In this document: positions 1-7,595 of the stretch, piece by piece
Layout: each line of letters opens with the position of its first letter
Position numbering within the stretch: position 1 is the first letter of the stretch
Assembly (NCBI GenBank): GCA_040755195.1
Contig: JBFMBL010000003.1
Location: 28,969 to 92,968, forward strand
Direction: 5' to 3'
Length of the DNA: 64,000 nt
Source: SURF-55 sp040755195
GTDB lineage: Bacteria; Bacillota; Desulfotomaculia; Desulfotomaculales; Ammonificaceae
The notes under the pieces: generated by a model
Databases searched by the model: none
What the model was told of the DNA's origin: nothing
Seen by the model: only the letters and a program-made list of their open reading frames with translations
Made by a program: the position numbers and the translations under genes

Positions 1-288
1 GCGCTGAAGTGCCTGGACGCCGCGGGACTGCTTTACGTGACGGTCCTGACCGACCCTACTACCGGCGGCGTGAGCGCCAGCTTTGCAATGCTCGGCGACA
101 TTATTATTGCTGAACCGGGTGCGCGTGTCGGTTTTGCCGGCCCGCGCGTGTTGGACCAAACCATAAAGCAGAAACTCCCAGATGGTTTTCAGAAGGCAGA
201 GTTCATGCTGCAGCGCGGTATGATTGACCTTGTGGTGCCGCGGGTCAGGATGCGTGAGACCCTGGCGCACATCCTTAGGCTTCATTAG
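1..288 (+). CDS. accD: Acetyl-CoA carboxylase carboxyltransferase subunit beta, C-terminal part
   Basis: This is the 3' end of accD, cut off by the window start. The beta subunit pairs with AccA to move the carboxyl group from biotin on the carrier protein to acetyl-CoA, giving malonyl-CoA for fatty-acid synthesis. The visible 95 residues hold the crotonase-like core: the TDPTTGGVSASFA segment, the ADIIIAEPGA-like stretch (here LGDIIIAEPGARVGFAGPRV) and the QKAEFMLQRGMIDLVV block near the C-terminus. The frame ends in TAG only 13 nt before the accA start, so the two are translationally coupled. The zinc-ribbon N-terminus lies outside the window. Confidence 0.93.
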   Translation, partial: ALKCLDAAGLLYVTVLTDPTTGGVSASFAMLGDIIIAEPGARVGFAGPRVLDQTIKQKLPDGFQKAEFMLQRGMIDLVVPRVRMRETLAHILRLH

Positions 289-301
289 GGGAGGGAAAAT
301 A

Positions 302-1255
302 TTGCCGGTAGCCCTTGATTTCGAAAAGCCTCTTATAGAACTGGAGAATAAAATAACGGAACTTACCTCTTTCAGCCAGGAAAAAGGCCTGGAGCTTTCG
401 GGGGAGATAGAAAACTTGAGGAAACGCGCGGAGGAACTTAAACGTTCGATTTTCACCAACCTTACCCCCTGGCAAAAGGTACAACTTGCCCGCCACCCTG
501 ATCGTCCTAATACCGAAGATTATGTCAAAATGCTTTTCCAGGAGTTCCTCGAGCTTCACGGTGATCGTTGTTACGGCGATGATCCGGCGGTCCTGGGCGG
601 TATCGGACTGTTTGATGGAACACCGGTCACCGTCGTAGGGCATCTAAGGGGCCGGGACACCAAGGAGAATGTAAACCGGAACTTCGGGATGGCGCATCCG
701 GAGGGATTTCGTAAAGCCCTGAGGCTGATGCTTCAGGCGGAAAAATTCGGGCGGCCGGTAGTAAGCTTTCTTGACACCCGCGGCGCTCACTACGGTGTCG
801 GGGCTGAAGAACGGGGGCAGTGCTACGCAATCGCACAAAATTTACTTCGTATGAGCACACTCCGGATACCGATAATAGTAATAGTTATCGGTGAAGGGGG
901 AAGCGGCGGAGCACTGGCAATAGGAGTCGGGGACAGGATCCTGATGCAGGAGCACGCGGTGTATTCCGTAATAAACCCGGAAGGTTGCGCGAGTATCCTC
1001 TGGAAGGATGCCACCCGGGCACGAGAGGCTGCAGAAGCCTTAAGGCTCACGGCGGAGGATCTTTTAGCATTGGGGATCGCCGACGAAATGATCCCGGAAC
1101 CCCTCGGCGGGGCCCACCGGGACCCCGAAGGCGCCGGCGCTTTGTTGCGAGAGGCGCTTGCCCGGAATCTGAGAGAGTTGGGTAAACTGACTCCTGATGA
1201 ACTTGTCGAGCGCCGCTACTCGAAGTTCAGAAACACAGGTTCCATAAGTGGTTGA
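302..1255 (+). CDS. accA: Acetyl-CoA carboxylase carboxyltransferase subunit alpha
   Basis: AccA is the alpha half of the carboxyltransferase that makes malonyl-CoA. I place the start at TTG 302, six bases after an AGGGGAGGG ribosome site; the reading frame is open upstream but only overlaps accD out of frame. The 317-residue product has the family's usual length. Features include the N-terminal helical segment (LIELENKITELTSF, about residues 9-22), the LARHPDRPNTEDYV motif (about 57-70), and the oxyanion-hole glycine block GEGGSGGALAIGVGD near residue 197. It follows accD directly in one operon. No promoter is visible between them. Confidence 0.96.
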   Translation: MPVALDFEKPLIELENKITELTSFSQEKGLELSGEIENLRKRAEELKRSIFTNLTPWQKVQLARHPDRPNTEDYVKMLFQEFLELHGDRCYGDDPAVLGGIGLFDGTPVTVVGHLRGRDTKENVNRNFGMAHPEGFRKALRLMLQAEKFGRPVVSFLDTRGAHYGVGAEERGQCYAIAQNLLRMSTLRIPIIVIVIGEGGSGGALAIGVGDRILMQEHAVYSVINPEGCASILWKDATRAREAAEALRLTAEDLLALGIADEMIPEPLGGAHRDPEGAGALLREALARNLRELGKLTPDELVERRYSKFRNTGSISG

Positions 1256-1511
1256 GGTCACCGGCGAGCCAGCATTGGGTTTGACTTTGTCTTTACGTGA
1301 AAGAATACTCCTTCTCGCTTTAATTAATCCCGGCGTTTGAATTGTGAGCGGCCTCTTCCCGCGGCTTTTGGGACATTTCCCCCTTACACTGATGAAACCG
1401 CAATAGCTCTGCTTGTATCGAGGTCTTTTTCAACTACTGATGCCCGGCTATTGCCGGCTATCTTCTTTAGAGTAGCTCATGCGGGCCTTTTACCCGCACC
1501 AGCGGAAGAAA

Positions 1512-1690
1512 GAAAATGGGGTGACCCGTAAGCCGTTACTTAGATGCAGAAGAGTAACATAAACGGAACGCGGCAAGGAGCAAGTAGTACAAGGAAGGCG
1601 TAGCCGGACGGGCCGGAGCGTATACGGAAATACGTGAGGACCCGGCCGGTGAGCCTGACGCAGTAATGCGAAGCTCATCGCCGCGCCCCA
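1512..1690 (+). ncRNA. Dispersed structured-RNA-like element, copy A (pfkA leader)
   Basis: This is one of three copies that keep the 5' half (copies B at 7417 and D at 60541; C at 56101 is 5'-degenerate and E at 30334 is a 3' fragment). Helices visible here: a closing stem CGCGGC 1569-1574 with GCCGCG 1680-1685; a 5' hairpin GTTACT 1535-1540 with AGTAAC 1553-1558 around a conserved TAGATGCAGAAG loop; a long helix CCGGACGGG 1604-1612 with CCCGGCCGG 1641-1649 containing one A.G mismatch, capped by GTAT/ATAC with internal-loop bases CCGGAGC and GTGAGGA; and a 3' hairpin around GACGCAGTAATGCG. The element ends just before the pfkA ribosome site. No protein is encoded in it. It could be a 5'-UTR regulator or a mobile RNA element such as a HEARO/OMEGA-type RNA; I cannot decide from sequence alone. 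Confidence 0.6.
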
Positions 1691-1726
1691 CGAATGAACT
1701 CCTATTCTCTGAGGAGGGGGAGTCCC

Positions 1727-2689
1727 TTGCACCGGATCGGGTTATTGACAAGCGGTGGCGACGCACCGGGGATGAACGCAGCCATTCGTGCCGTGGTGCG
1801 AAAAGGCCTTTATCAAGGCTACGAGGTTATGGGGGTAAGGCGGGGGTTCGCCGGTCTGGTGGATGGTGATATTGAGCCGCTGAATCTAGGGTCGGTGGCG
1901 GACACAATACAGACAGGCGGCACAATACTTTTGACGGCGCGCTCGGAGGAGTTTGTTTCCCCCGAAGGAAGATCGCAGGCCTTCGCCTCGGTCCGACGGG
2001 CTGGTATCGACGGCCTGGTGGTCATCGGCGGGGACGGCTCGTTCAGAGGGGCTCATGTGTTTCACCAGGAAACAGCACTTCCGGTGGCGTGCGTACCGGC
2101 AACGATTGATAACGACATTTCGGGAACCGACTACACCATTGGTTTTGACACGGCGGTGAATAACGTTGTAGACGCGATAAATAAAATCCGCGATACAGCA
2201 ACTTCCCATGAGAGAACGTTTGTGATAGAAGTAATGGGGCGCAACTCAGGTTTTATCGCGCTTACCGCCGGTCTTGCCGGCGGCGCCGAGTCCATTCTGA
2301 TTCCGGAACTGCCTTTTGATCTTGACGCCGTTTGCCGCCGCCTGCTGCGGGGAGTCAGGCGAGGGAAGCTACACAGCATCATCATCGTGGCTGAGGGCGC
2401 CGGTTCTGCTGCGGAGGTGGCGCGTGAAATAAAGTCCCGTACCGGTTTTGACACCAAAATTACCGTTCTCGGCCACATCCAGCGCGGCGGGGCGCCCACC
2501 GTTTTCGACCGGGTTCTGGCCAGCATGATGGGAGCACGGGCGGTGGACCTGCTCGACGCCGGGGAAGAGAGCACGGCTGTGTGTATTTGCGAGGGGAGGT
2601 TGGGACACTGCAACCTTACCGAGGTATTCGAATCCAGGAAAGAAATTGATAAAGAGCTATATCAGCTCGCCGAAGTCCTTGCGATATAG
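1727..2689 (+). CDS. pfkA: ATP-dependent 6-phosphofructokinase
   Basis: PfkA phosphorylates fructose 6-phosphate to fructose 1,6-bisphosphate, the committed glycolytic step. The 320-residue product starts at TTG 1727, seven bases after GAGGAGGGGG; an ATG 33 bases upstream has no ribosome site and would add an unlikely tail. Motifs: RIGLLTSGGDAPGMNA at the N-terminus, the ATP-binding GGDGSFRGA near residue 101, the catalytic TIDND near 126, EVMGRNSG near 176 and HIQRGGAPTVFDR near 254. The glycine after GGDGS-x-x supports ATP rather than pyrophosphate use. It is followed by pyk, a common glycolytic pairing. The ribosome site abuts RNA element copy A, and CTCC at 1699-1702 could pair with the GGAG of the ribosome site. 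Confidence 0.96.
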   Translation: MHRIGLLTSGGDAPGMNAAIRAVVRKGLYQGYEVMGVRRGFAGLVDGDIEPLNLGSVADTIQTGGTILLTARSEEFVSPEGRSQAFASVRRAGIDGLVVIGGDGSFRGAHVFHQETALPVACVPATIDNDISGTDYTIGFDTAVNNVVDAINKIRDTATSHERTFVIEVMGRNSGFIALTAGLAGGAESILIPELPFDLDAVCRRLLRGVRRGKLHSIIIVAEGAGSAAEVAREIKSRTGFDTKITVLGHIQRGGAPTVFDRVLASMMGARAVDLLDAGEESTAVCICEGRLGHCNLTEVFESRKEIDKELYQLAEVLAI

Positions 2690-2795
2690 TTATTAAAGTC
2701 CCGAGTCCCGAGTCAGGACTCGACTCAACCCGTAACCCGCGACTCGTGACTGAGGACTTAGGACTGAGGACTGAGGACTGAGGGATGGAGGTATT
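2690..2795 (+). repeat. Short degenerate tandem repeats between pfkA and pyk
   Basis: The spacer carries repeated GAGTCCCGAGTC and GAGGACTGAGGACT units, partly complementary to each other (CGACTCGTGACTGAGG), so it could fold. The same word family recurs at 53440-53740. The pyk ribosome site GGATGGAGG lies at its end. I see no gene or clear promoter here. Confidence 0.6.
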
Positions 2796-4547
2796 ATGAG
2801 GCATACCAAAATCGTTTGTACGGTAGGACCGGCGACGGAAAGCCCCGATGTGATACAGGGAATGTTGCAATCCGGAGTAAACGTCGTCCGGGTAAACATG
2901 TCACACGGCTCGCGGTCCGAACATAGCCGAAGGATACGGCTTTTTAAGGAGGCGGCCGGTAAGATAGGCAAAAACATCGGCTTCCTTGTGGATATCAGGG
3001 GACCGCGGATTCGCCTCGGGGAGTTTGACGCCGAACACCTTCGGCTTGAGACGGGTGAAGAAGTCGAACTGGTTCCGGAAAGAACCCCAGGCACACGTCG
3101 GCGCATTCCGGTTAATTATCAAGGCCTGGTCAGAGACGTGCGGCCGGGGAATATAATCCTGGTTGCCGATGGCCTGGTTAGGTTAAGGGTTCTGGATACT
3201 AAGGAAGAAAGTGTTATGTGCCGGGTCGAAACCGGCGGGTTGATCAGCGCGCATAAAGGCGTTAATCTTCCCGGGATCAGGGTCAATCTTCCATCCCTCA
3301 CGGAAAAGGACGTAGAGGATATTAAGTTCGCCATTGCCGAGGGGGCGGATTTTGTCGCCCTGTCTTTTGTCCGGAAGGCCGAGGATGTGTTCGCGGCGCG
3401 GCGAATTTTAGAAGAAGCGGGGGCCGATGCCTGGATCATCGCCAAGATTGAAAACTGGGAAGGGCTGGAGAACCTCAGCGGAATTATGAAGGTTGCCGAC
3501 GGGGTAATGGTAGCAAGGGGTGATCTGGGGCTGGAAATCCCGATTGAAGAGGTTCCTCTGGCGCAAAAACGGATTATCGAGGAGGCTAACAGCGCCGGCA
3601 AACCGGTGATCACGGCTACTCAGATGCTGGAATCAATGGTGAACAACCCAAGTCCAACCCGGGCGGAAGCCAGCGACGTTGCCAACGCGATATTCGACGG
3701 AACGGATGCGGTTATGCTTTCCGGGGAAACAGCCGTCGGGCGTTACCCTGTGGAAACGGTGGCTGTAATGGCAAGGATCGCGGCTCGCGCTGAAGAAGCC
3801 CTGTCTTTTAATCAAATATTAGATCGCAGGAAAGCTCTTTCCAAGCATACGGTTACGGATGCCATAAGCTTTGCTACTTGCACCACGGCTCAGGATTTAG
3901 GGGCTGCGGCGATTATCACCGCCACTCAGACCGGATATACCGCCAGGATGGTCGCCAAATACCGTCCCCGTCCTCCGATAGTTGCGGTTATCCCGCAGGA
4001 AACTATAGTACGACGGTTGACTGTCGTTTGGGGGGTGCTCCCGCTTCTTGTCAAGCAGATCGAGAACACCGACCAGATGATTTCCGAAGCGGTGGAAGCG
4101 GCGGTTCGCGCACGGTACGTCAGTGCGGGGGATCTGGTGGTCATCACGGCCGGTGTTCCAGTAGGTGTGCATGGAACCACCAACCTCCTGAAGGTTCACA
4201 CCGTGGGCGATATACTGGCGCGCGGAATCGGGATCGGTGCAAAGGCCGTCACGGGCACGGTTCGGGTGGTACGCACGGCGAAAGAAGCTTATGAGCGGGT
4301 ACAGCAGGGCGATATCATGGTGGCTTCAGCCACAGACAAGGAGTATGTCCCGGCGATGGAACGGTGCGCCGGTATCATTACGGAAACCAGCGGTCTCACA
4401 TCGCATGCGGCAATAGTAGGGCTGGAGTTCGGACTGCCGGTTGTTGTGGGCGTCGAATCAGCCACCGCGATTCTTAAAGATGGTCAGGTGGTCACCCTTG
4501 ACGGGCAACGGGGCGTAATATACAGCGGCGTGGCGCGGGTGCTGTAA
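2796..4547 (+). CDS. pyk: Pyruvate kinase with C-terminal phosphohistidine-like domain
   Basis: Pyruvate kinase converts phosphoenolpyruvate and ADP to pyruvate and ATP. The product is 583 residues, the long form found in Bacillus and relatives: catalytic barrel with inserted B domain (about 1-345; KIVCTVGPA start, NVVRVNMSHG, IAKIENWEGLENL, MVARGDLGLEIP, ITATQMLESM), a regulatory C domain (about 350-475), and an extra PEP-utilizing mobile domain (about 500-583) with the TSHAAIVG histidine near residue 537. The ATG follows GGATGGAGG by seven bases. Downstream is repeat-rich DNA with no obvious terminator. Confidence 0.97.
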   Translation: MRHTKIVCTVGPATESPDVIQGMLQSGVNVVRVNMSHGSRSEHSRRIRLFKEAAGKIGKNIGFLVDIRGPRIRLGEFDAEHLRLETGEEVELVPERTPGTRRRIPVNYQGLVRDVRPGNIILVADGLVRLRVLDTKEESVMCRVETGGLISAHKGVNLPGIRVNLPSLTEKDVEDIKFAIAEGADFVALSFVRKAEDVFAARRILEEAGADAWIIAKIENWEGLENLSGIMKVADGVMVARGDLGLEIPIEEVPLAQKRIIEEANSAGKPVITATQMLESMVNNPSPTRAEASDVANAIFDGTDAVMLSGETAVGRYPVETVAVMARIAARAEEALSFNQILDRRKALSKHTVTDAISFATCTTAQDLGAAAIITATQTGYTARMVAKYRPRPPIVAVIPQETIVRRLTVVWGVLPLLVKQIENTDQMISEAVEAAVRARYVSAGDLVVITAGVPVGVHGTTNLLKVHTVGDILARGIGIGAKAVTGTVRVVRTAKEAYERVQQGDIMVASATDKEYVPAMERCAGIITETSGLTSHAAIVGLEFGLPVVVGVESATAILKDGQVVTLDGQRGVIYSGVARVL

Positions 4548-4640
4548 CAGTAGTCGGTAGTCAGAAGACAGAAGACGGAATCTGAATTCTCTCTTCTACA
4601 TTCTGTATTCTATATTCTATATTCCGTATTCTATCGCCCG
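4548..4640 (+). repeat. Low-complexity repeat spacer
   Basis: Contains AGTCAGAAGACAGAAGAC words followed by TATTCTATATTCTATATTCC words. The two halves are roughly complementary in their GAATTC/TATTC parts. Similar spacers occur at 43802-44030 and 50110-50240. No gene is visible. Confidence 0.55.
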
Positions 4641-4648
4641 AAAGGCTT

Positions 4649-5254
4649 GTGGAAATGTTGAGAGAGCTTATGCTCAGCTACCTTACTGCTTTAGGTACCG
4701 GGGGCATCCTTTTAAGCAGTTTCATCGAGGCTTTGGGTGTGCCTTTCTTTCCCGGCGGTATAATGGTAATAGCCGCCGGCTTTTTAATCGCCGAGGGTTA
4801 CATGGCTTTTCCGGTGGCCTGGATTGCTACCTCCTTCGGCTTTATAACCGGTTCACTTCTGGCTTACATATTGGGCGCCAAGCTGGGAGAGGGTGTCTTT
4901 GAAAAAGGTGGGCGCCTGCTGGGAGTCACCGAAGGGCGCCTGGAACAGGCGCGTAAGTACTTGAGCCGTTCGGCGCCGGGTTTTATAGTCTTCGGGAGGT
5001 TTATACCGGGGATCAGCAATCTTACACCGTATATTGCCGGTGTAGGGGGGCTGCGAATAGGCGTTTTCCTGGCATTGACGGCAACCTTTGCCGTTTCCTG
5101 GAGTGCGCTTTATCTTTCGCTCGGGATGATTTTCGGGCAGGGATGGGAAAGGGTCACGCGGCAATTACAGCCGGTGCTCCTGATGGGAGCCCTCTTAGGG
5201 CTGGGTATATATTTTCTTATAACCGGACGACAAAAAGCAAAAAAAGCATCGTAA
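4649..5254 (+). CDS. DedA/SNARE-associated family membrane protein
   Basis: An integral membrane protein of 201 residues of the DedA (VTT domain) family, whose members take part in lipid transport and membrane homeostasis. It shows at least four hydrophobic segments (about residues 14-42, 48-72, 130-155 and 172-193), the family's glycine-rich loop FFPGGIMVIAAG near residue 30, and FGRFIPGISNLTPYIAG near residue 112, which carries the diagnostic F/GRF-P-x-R/G pattern. Start: GTG 4649 after GAAAGG, though ATG 4655, two codons in, is about as well placed. It stands alone between pyk and sigI. The precise substrate cannot be told. Confidence 0.85.
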   Translation: MEMLRELMLSYLTALGTGGILLSSFIEALGVPFFPGGIMVIAAGFLIAEGYMAFPVAWIATSFGFITGSLLAYILGAKLGEGVFEKGGRLLGVTEGRLEQARKYLSRSAPGFIVFGRFIPGISNLTPYIAGVGGLRIGVFLALTATFAVSWSALYLSLGMIFGQGWERVTRQLQPVLLMGALLGLGIYFLITGRQKAKKAS

Positions 5255-5400
5255 AAGCAATGAGTGTGTAAACTTTTCCTGTAAAATTACTGATAAAATT
5301 AAATAAATAATCGAATAATCAATTACCCTCCAAACCTTACCTTTACTCTGTATAACAATATAAGAGCCCGGTGCGGAGGGTGCAGGGCAAGGAGTTTTGT

Positions 5401-6099
5401 ATGGACGAAAACGCCCTCCGGTTGCTTGCCCGAGCTAAAGAAGGAGATATTGAGGCGCGAAACGCCATTGTTGAAACCTACCGGAATTTCATTTCCGGAG
5501 TGGTTAATTCCTATTGCCGGCGAACACTTGAATGGGGCCGTGATGACGAATTAAGCATAGGTCTTATCGCTTTTGATGAGGCCGTAACCAGATACGAATT
5601 TGAAAGGAACGTGCCGTTCCTGGCTTTCGCAAGACTGGTCATCAAGAGTCGTCTGTCTAATTATTTCCGGCAGGAAGGACGGCACTTAAGTGCAAGCTTG
5701 AATGATAATAGTTCACAGGAGAAAATGTTGAATGAACTTGCCGCGGCATGGGAGGAGTACCTCTGGGAAAAAACGAGTCAGGACCGGGCGGAAGAGATAG
5801 TCGAATATGAACACGCACTATCGGATTACGGGATATCCCTGGAGGAACTTGTATATCTTTCGCCAAAACACTGTGACAGCAGGGCGGCGCTTGTGAATGC
5901 GGCGCGTTCCCTGGCGGAGGACGAAGAGCTGTTTGCGCGTCTAGGAAGAAAGGAGCGGCTGCCGGTAAAAAGGGTAGCGCTTAAAACCGGGCTCAGCCCC
6001 AAAGTAATCGAAAAGAACCGCAGGTACCTTTTGGCTCTCGCGATCATCTTCAGGTATCCGGAGCGCTTTATTTATCTCAACTCTTACCTGAAAAGTTAA
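5401..6099 (+). CDS. sigI: RNA polymerase sigma factor SigI
   Basis: A 232-residue alternative sigma factor of the SigI group, which in Bacillus answers heat stress and in clostridia controls envelope or polysaccharide genes through membrane-bound RsgI partners. The N-terminal sigma-70 region 2 is visible (ARAKEGDIEARNAIVETYRNF, about 8-28; VPFLAFARLVIKSRLSNYFR, about 68-87), and the C-terminal SigI-specific domain ends in LKTGLSPKVIEKNRRYLLALAII. I chose ATG 5401, preceded by AAGGAG with six-base spacing; an in-frame GTG 30 bases upstream is less likely. The gene is followed by rsgI after a 306-nt leader, which is longer than usual for such pairs. Confidence 0.93.
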   Translation: MDENALRLLARAKEGDIEARNAIVETYRNFISGVVNSYCRRTLEWGRDDELSIGLIAFDEAVTRYEFERNVPFLAFARLVIKSRLSNYFRQEGRHLSASLNDNSSQEKMLNELAAAWEEYLWEKTSQDRAEEIVEYEHALSDYGISLEELVYLSPKHCDSRAALVNAARSLAEDEELFARLGRKERLPVKRVALKTGLSPKVIEKNRRYLLALAIIFRYPERFIYLNSYLKS

Positions 6100-6104
6100 G
6101 CCTA

Positions 6105-6164
6105 AGAGAGTGTTGCAAAATAAATAAATCGGTAGAAAAATAACCCAACGGTTTTCGGTAGTTA
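6105..6164 (+). repeat. Dispersed repeat resembling an insertion-sequence end
   Basis: The stretch beginning AGAGAGTGTTGCAAAA and running through AACCCAACGGTTTTC is closely matched on the opposite strand at 62228-62284, and its first 13 bases recur at 31912-31925. The GTTGCAAAA-type end is typical of insertion-sequence termini, but no transposase is present, so this is inference. Confidence 0.45.
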
Positions 6165-6181
6165 AACTAAGTAAATTTCCC

Positions 6182-6388
6182 GGAGGCTGCGAAAAACAAG
6201 CATGTCGAGGAAGATGAAGCTGGCCGGAACGGAGCCTAGCACTCAGACTGGTATCGAAAAACGCAGTTGCGCAGAGCATGTAAATAGCGGGTTAACGGAA
6301 GTGGCCTCTCTCAAAAGCGCAACTGAGTGCTGGGTGAGTACCGGACAGCGAGTCTGACGAAGACAGGCGCCGTTTTGCAGCAGCCTCC
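6182..6388 (+). ncRNA. Structured leader upstream of rsgI containing a TIR element
   Basis: The 306-nt sigI-rsgI spacer can fold into a large structure. An outer stem GGAGGCTGC 6182-6190 pairs with GCAGCCTCC 6380-6388. Inside it CCTAGCACTCAG 6235-6246 pairs with CTGAGTGCTGGG 6323-6334, and CAGTTGCGC 6264-6272 with GCGCAACTG 6317-6325; the last two share three bases and so are partly alternative. The 3' arm sits just before the weak rsgI ribosome site (GAGGTAGGG), so folding could affect rsgI translation. The CAGCACTCA arms match the terminal inverted repeats of the elements at 30491 and 54502. I do not recognise a known riboswitch here. Confidence 0.45.
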
Positions 6389-6405
6389 TGAGGTAGGGAC
6401 GGCAT

Positions 6406-7242
6406 ATGCAAGGGATATTATTGAAAAAGAAAAACGGCGGCGGGATTATCCTCACCCGCGACGGTGGTTTTTGCCAGGGGAAAATCGGCGAGGATACGTC
6501 GCTCGGCGAAGAGGCGGCGGTCGATCCACCGCGGCAAAAGAGGCCGCCGTGGTTTATGGCGGCGGCTGCCGTAATTGCCGTTGCAGCCCTTAGTTTTGGT
6601 GTGTACCGAACGCTTTTGCCTTCTACCTGGGCTTATGTTGCATTGGATATGGAGCCGAGTATCGAAATCTCTCTCGACCGGGGGCTTGTAATTACCGGGC
6701 AGAAGGGTTTCAACACTACCGGAAGAAAGCTGGCCGCGCTGGAGGATTTGCGCGGGAAAACCCTCGAAGCCGGCGTGGATTGTATTTTGGAACGGGCGCT
6801 GGCCGCCGGATATCTAAAAGAGGGGAAAGATAATGTGGTAATGGTGACAGCAGCAGCCGGGACGGGGGATGAAAGGCTTAATGCGGGTGCTTTGTCACAT
6901 TTGGTTGCCAAGTGTTTTCCGGTGCTGCGGGGAAGGACCGAAATAGTGGCGGTTTGCACCGATAAGGGCACGCGTAACAAGGCCGCAAAGGATGGTCTTT
7001 CAGCCGGAAGGTATCTTCTTTTACAGGAGGTCCATCGGCGCGGGCTGAATATTGCCGGCACGGTTGTCCAGGAAGGATCGCTTGATACGCTCGAGCGAGA
7101 GGGCAACCATACCGTTGCAGCCCTCGTAGGTGATAAAGGTTTTGTTCTGGTTAGGTCAGGAGGTGATCCCATGCAGGTGCCGGGTCAGAAGCAAGGGCCT
7201 CCCTCTTTCTTCGCGGCTCCGGTGCCCGAACGGGAAAAATAA
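6406..7242 (+). CDS. rsgI: Anti-sigma-I factor RsgI
   Basis: Membrane-anchored anti-sigma factor that holds SigI inactive. The 278-residue protein has a cytoplasmic RsgI_N domain (about 1-40: MQGILLKKKNGGGIILTRDG is the family's start), one transmembrane helix (about 48-68) and an extracytoplasmic core beginning YVALDMEPSIEISLDRG, matching the region that is proteolytically processed in RsgI proteins. The C-terminus is a short polar, proline-rich tail without a carbohydrate-binding module, so it is not a cellulosome-type sensor. The ATG is preceded by GAGGTAGGG. It forms a two-gene unit with sigI and ends in a strong terminator. Confidence 0.88.
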   Translation: MQGILLKKKNGGGIILTRDGGFCQGKIGEDTSLGEEAAVDPPRQKRPPWFMAAAAVIAVAALSFGVYRTLLPSTWAYVALDMEPSIEISLDRGLVITGQKGFNTTGRKLAALEDLRGKTLEAGVDCILERALAAGYLKEGKDNVVMVTAAAGTGDERLNAGALSHLVAKCFPVLRGRTEIVAVCTDKGTRNKAAKDGLSAGRYLLLQEVHRRGLNIAGTVVQEGSLDTLEREGNHTVAALVGDKGFVLVRSGGDPMQVPGQKQGPPSFFAAPVPEREK

Positions 7243-7276
7243 AACCTTAGTTTTATCGAGTTAACGTCGTAAGCCG

Positions 7277-7305
7277 GCAAACGTTGTTTGCTTTTTTATT
7301 TTTAC
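7277..7305 (+). terminator. Rho-independent terminator after rsgI
   Basis: GCAAAC 7277-7282 pairs with GTTTGC 7286-7291 around a three-base loop, followed by TTTTTTATTTTT. Confidence 0.8.
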
Positions 7306-7325
7306 GGGAATGAATTCCTGCTATG

Positions 7326-7355
7326 TTGTGCAATGAAACCCGGTTGGGGTATTAT
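7326..7355 (+). promoter_or_regulatory. Possible sigma-A promoter for the nrdJ transcript
   Basis: TTGTGC 7326-7331 and TATTAT 7350-7355 are separated by 18 bases, just after the rsgI terminator. If real, the nrdJ transcript has a leader of about 265 nt that includes a tiny reading frame and RNA element copy B. Confidence 0.4.
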
Positions 7356-7389
7356 ACCTTAATGGAATTCTTTATCTAAGGAGTGCTCC

Positions 7390-7416
7390 ATGCCGCGTTG
7401 CGGCACAACGAAATGA
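7390..7416 (+). other. Eight-codon leader reading frame with a strong ribosome site
   Basis: AAGGAG 7378-7383 precedes ATG 7390, which encodes MPRCGTTK then TGA. The same start motif recurs at 30416 (MPYCGTTE...) and in altered form at 32979 and 60513. GGAG of the ribosome site can pair with the CTCC directly before the ATG (GGAGTGCTCC). It may be an upstream reading frame or the relic of a repeated gene start. Confidence 0.35.
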
Positions 7417-7595
7417 AAATGGGATGACCCGTAAGCTGGTTGCTTAGATGCAGAAGAGTAACATAAACGGAACGCGGCGAGAAGTGATGCAGTGCAAGGA
7501 AGACCGGCGGAGACGAACCGGAGCGTACAGGGGGGTACGTGAGGATTCGGTTCCGGCAGGCTGACGCAGCAATGCGTTACTTATCGCTGCGCCCA
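7417..7595 (+). ncRNA. Dispersed structured-RNA-like element, copy B (nrdJ leader)
   Basis: Full-length second copy of the element described at 1512. The loop block TTAGATGCAGAAGAGTAAC and AACATAAACGGAACGCGG are essentially identical to copy A. Helices are kept with substitutions: GTTGCT/AGTAAC gains a G-U pair, the closing CGCGGC now faces GCTGCG (another G-U pair), and the central arm is GTAC/GTAC closed by CGAA/TTCG with the same GGAGC and GTGAGGA internal-loop bases. It ends 33 bases before the nrdJ start; the ribosome site GAGGAG follows it. Confidence 0.6.

Noticed and set aside
1337..1531. Possible short gene between accA and the RNA element
   Set aside because: No ribosome site and no recognisable protein pattern; the region holds only a GCGGG/CCCGC hairpin near 1480-1500.
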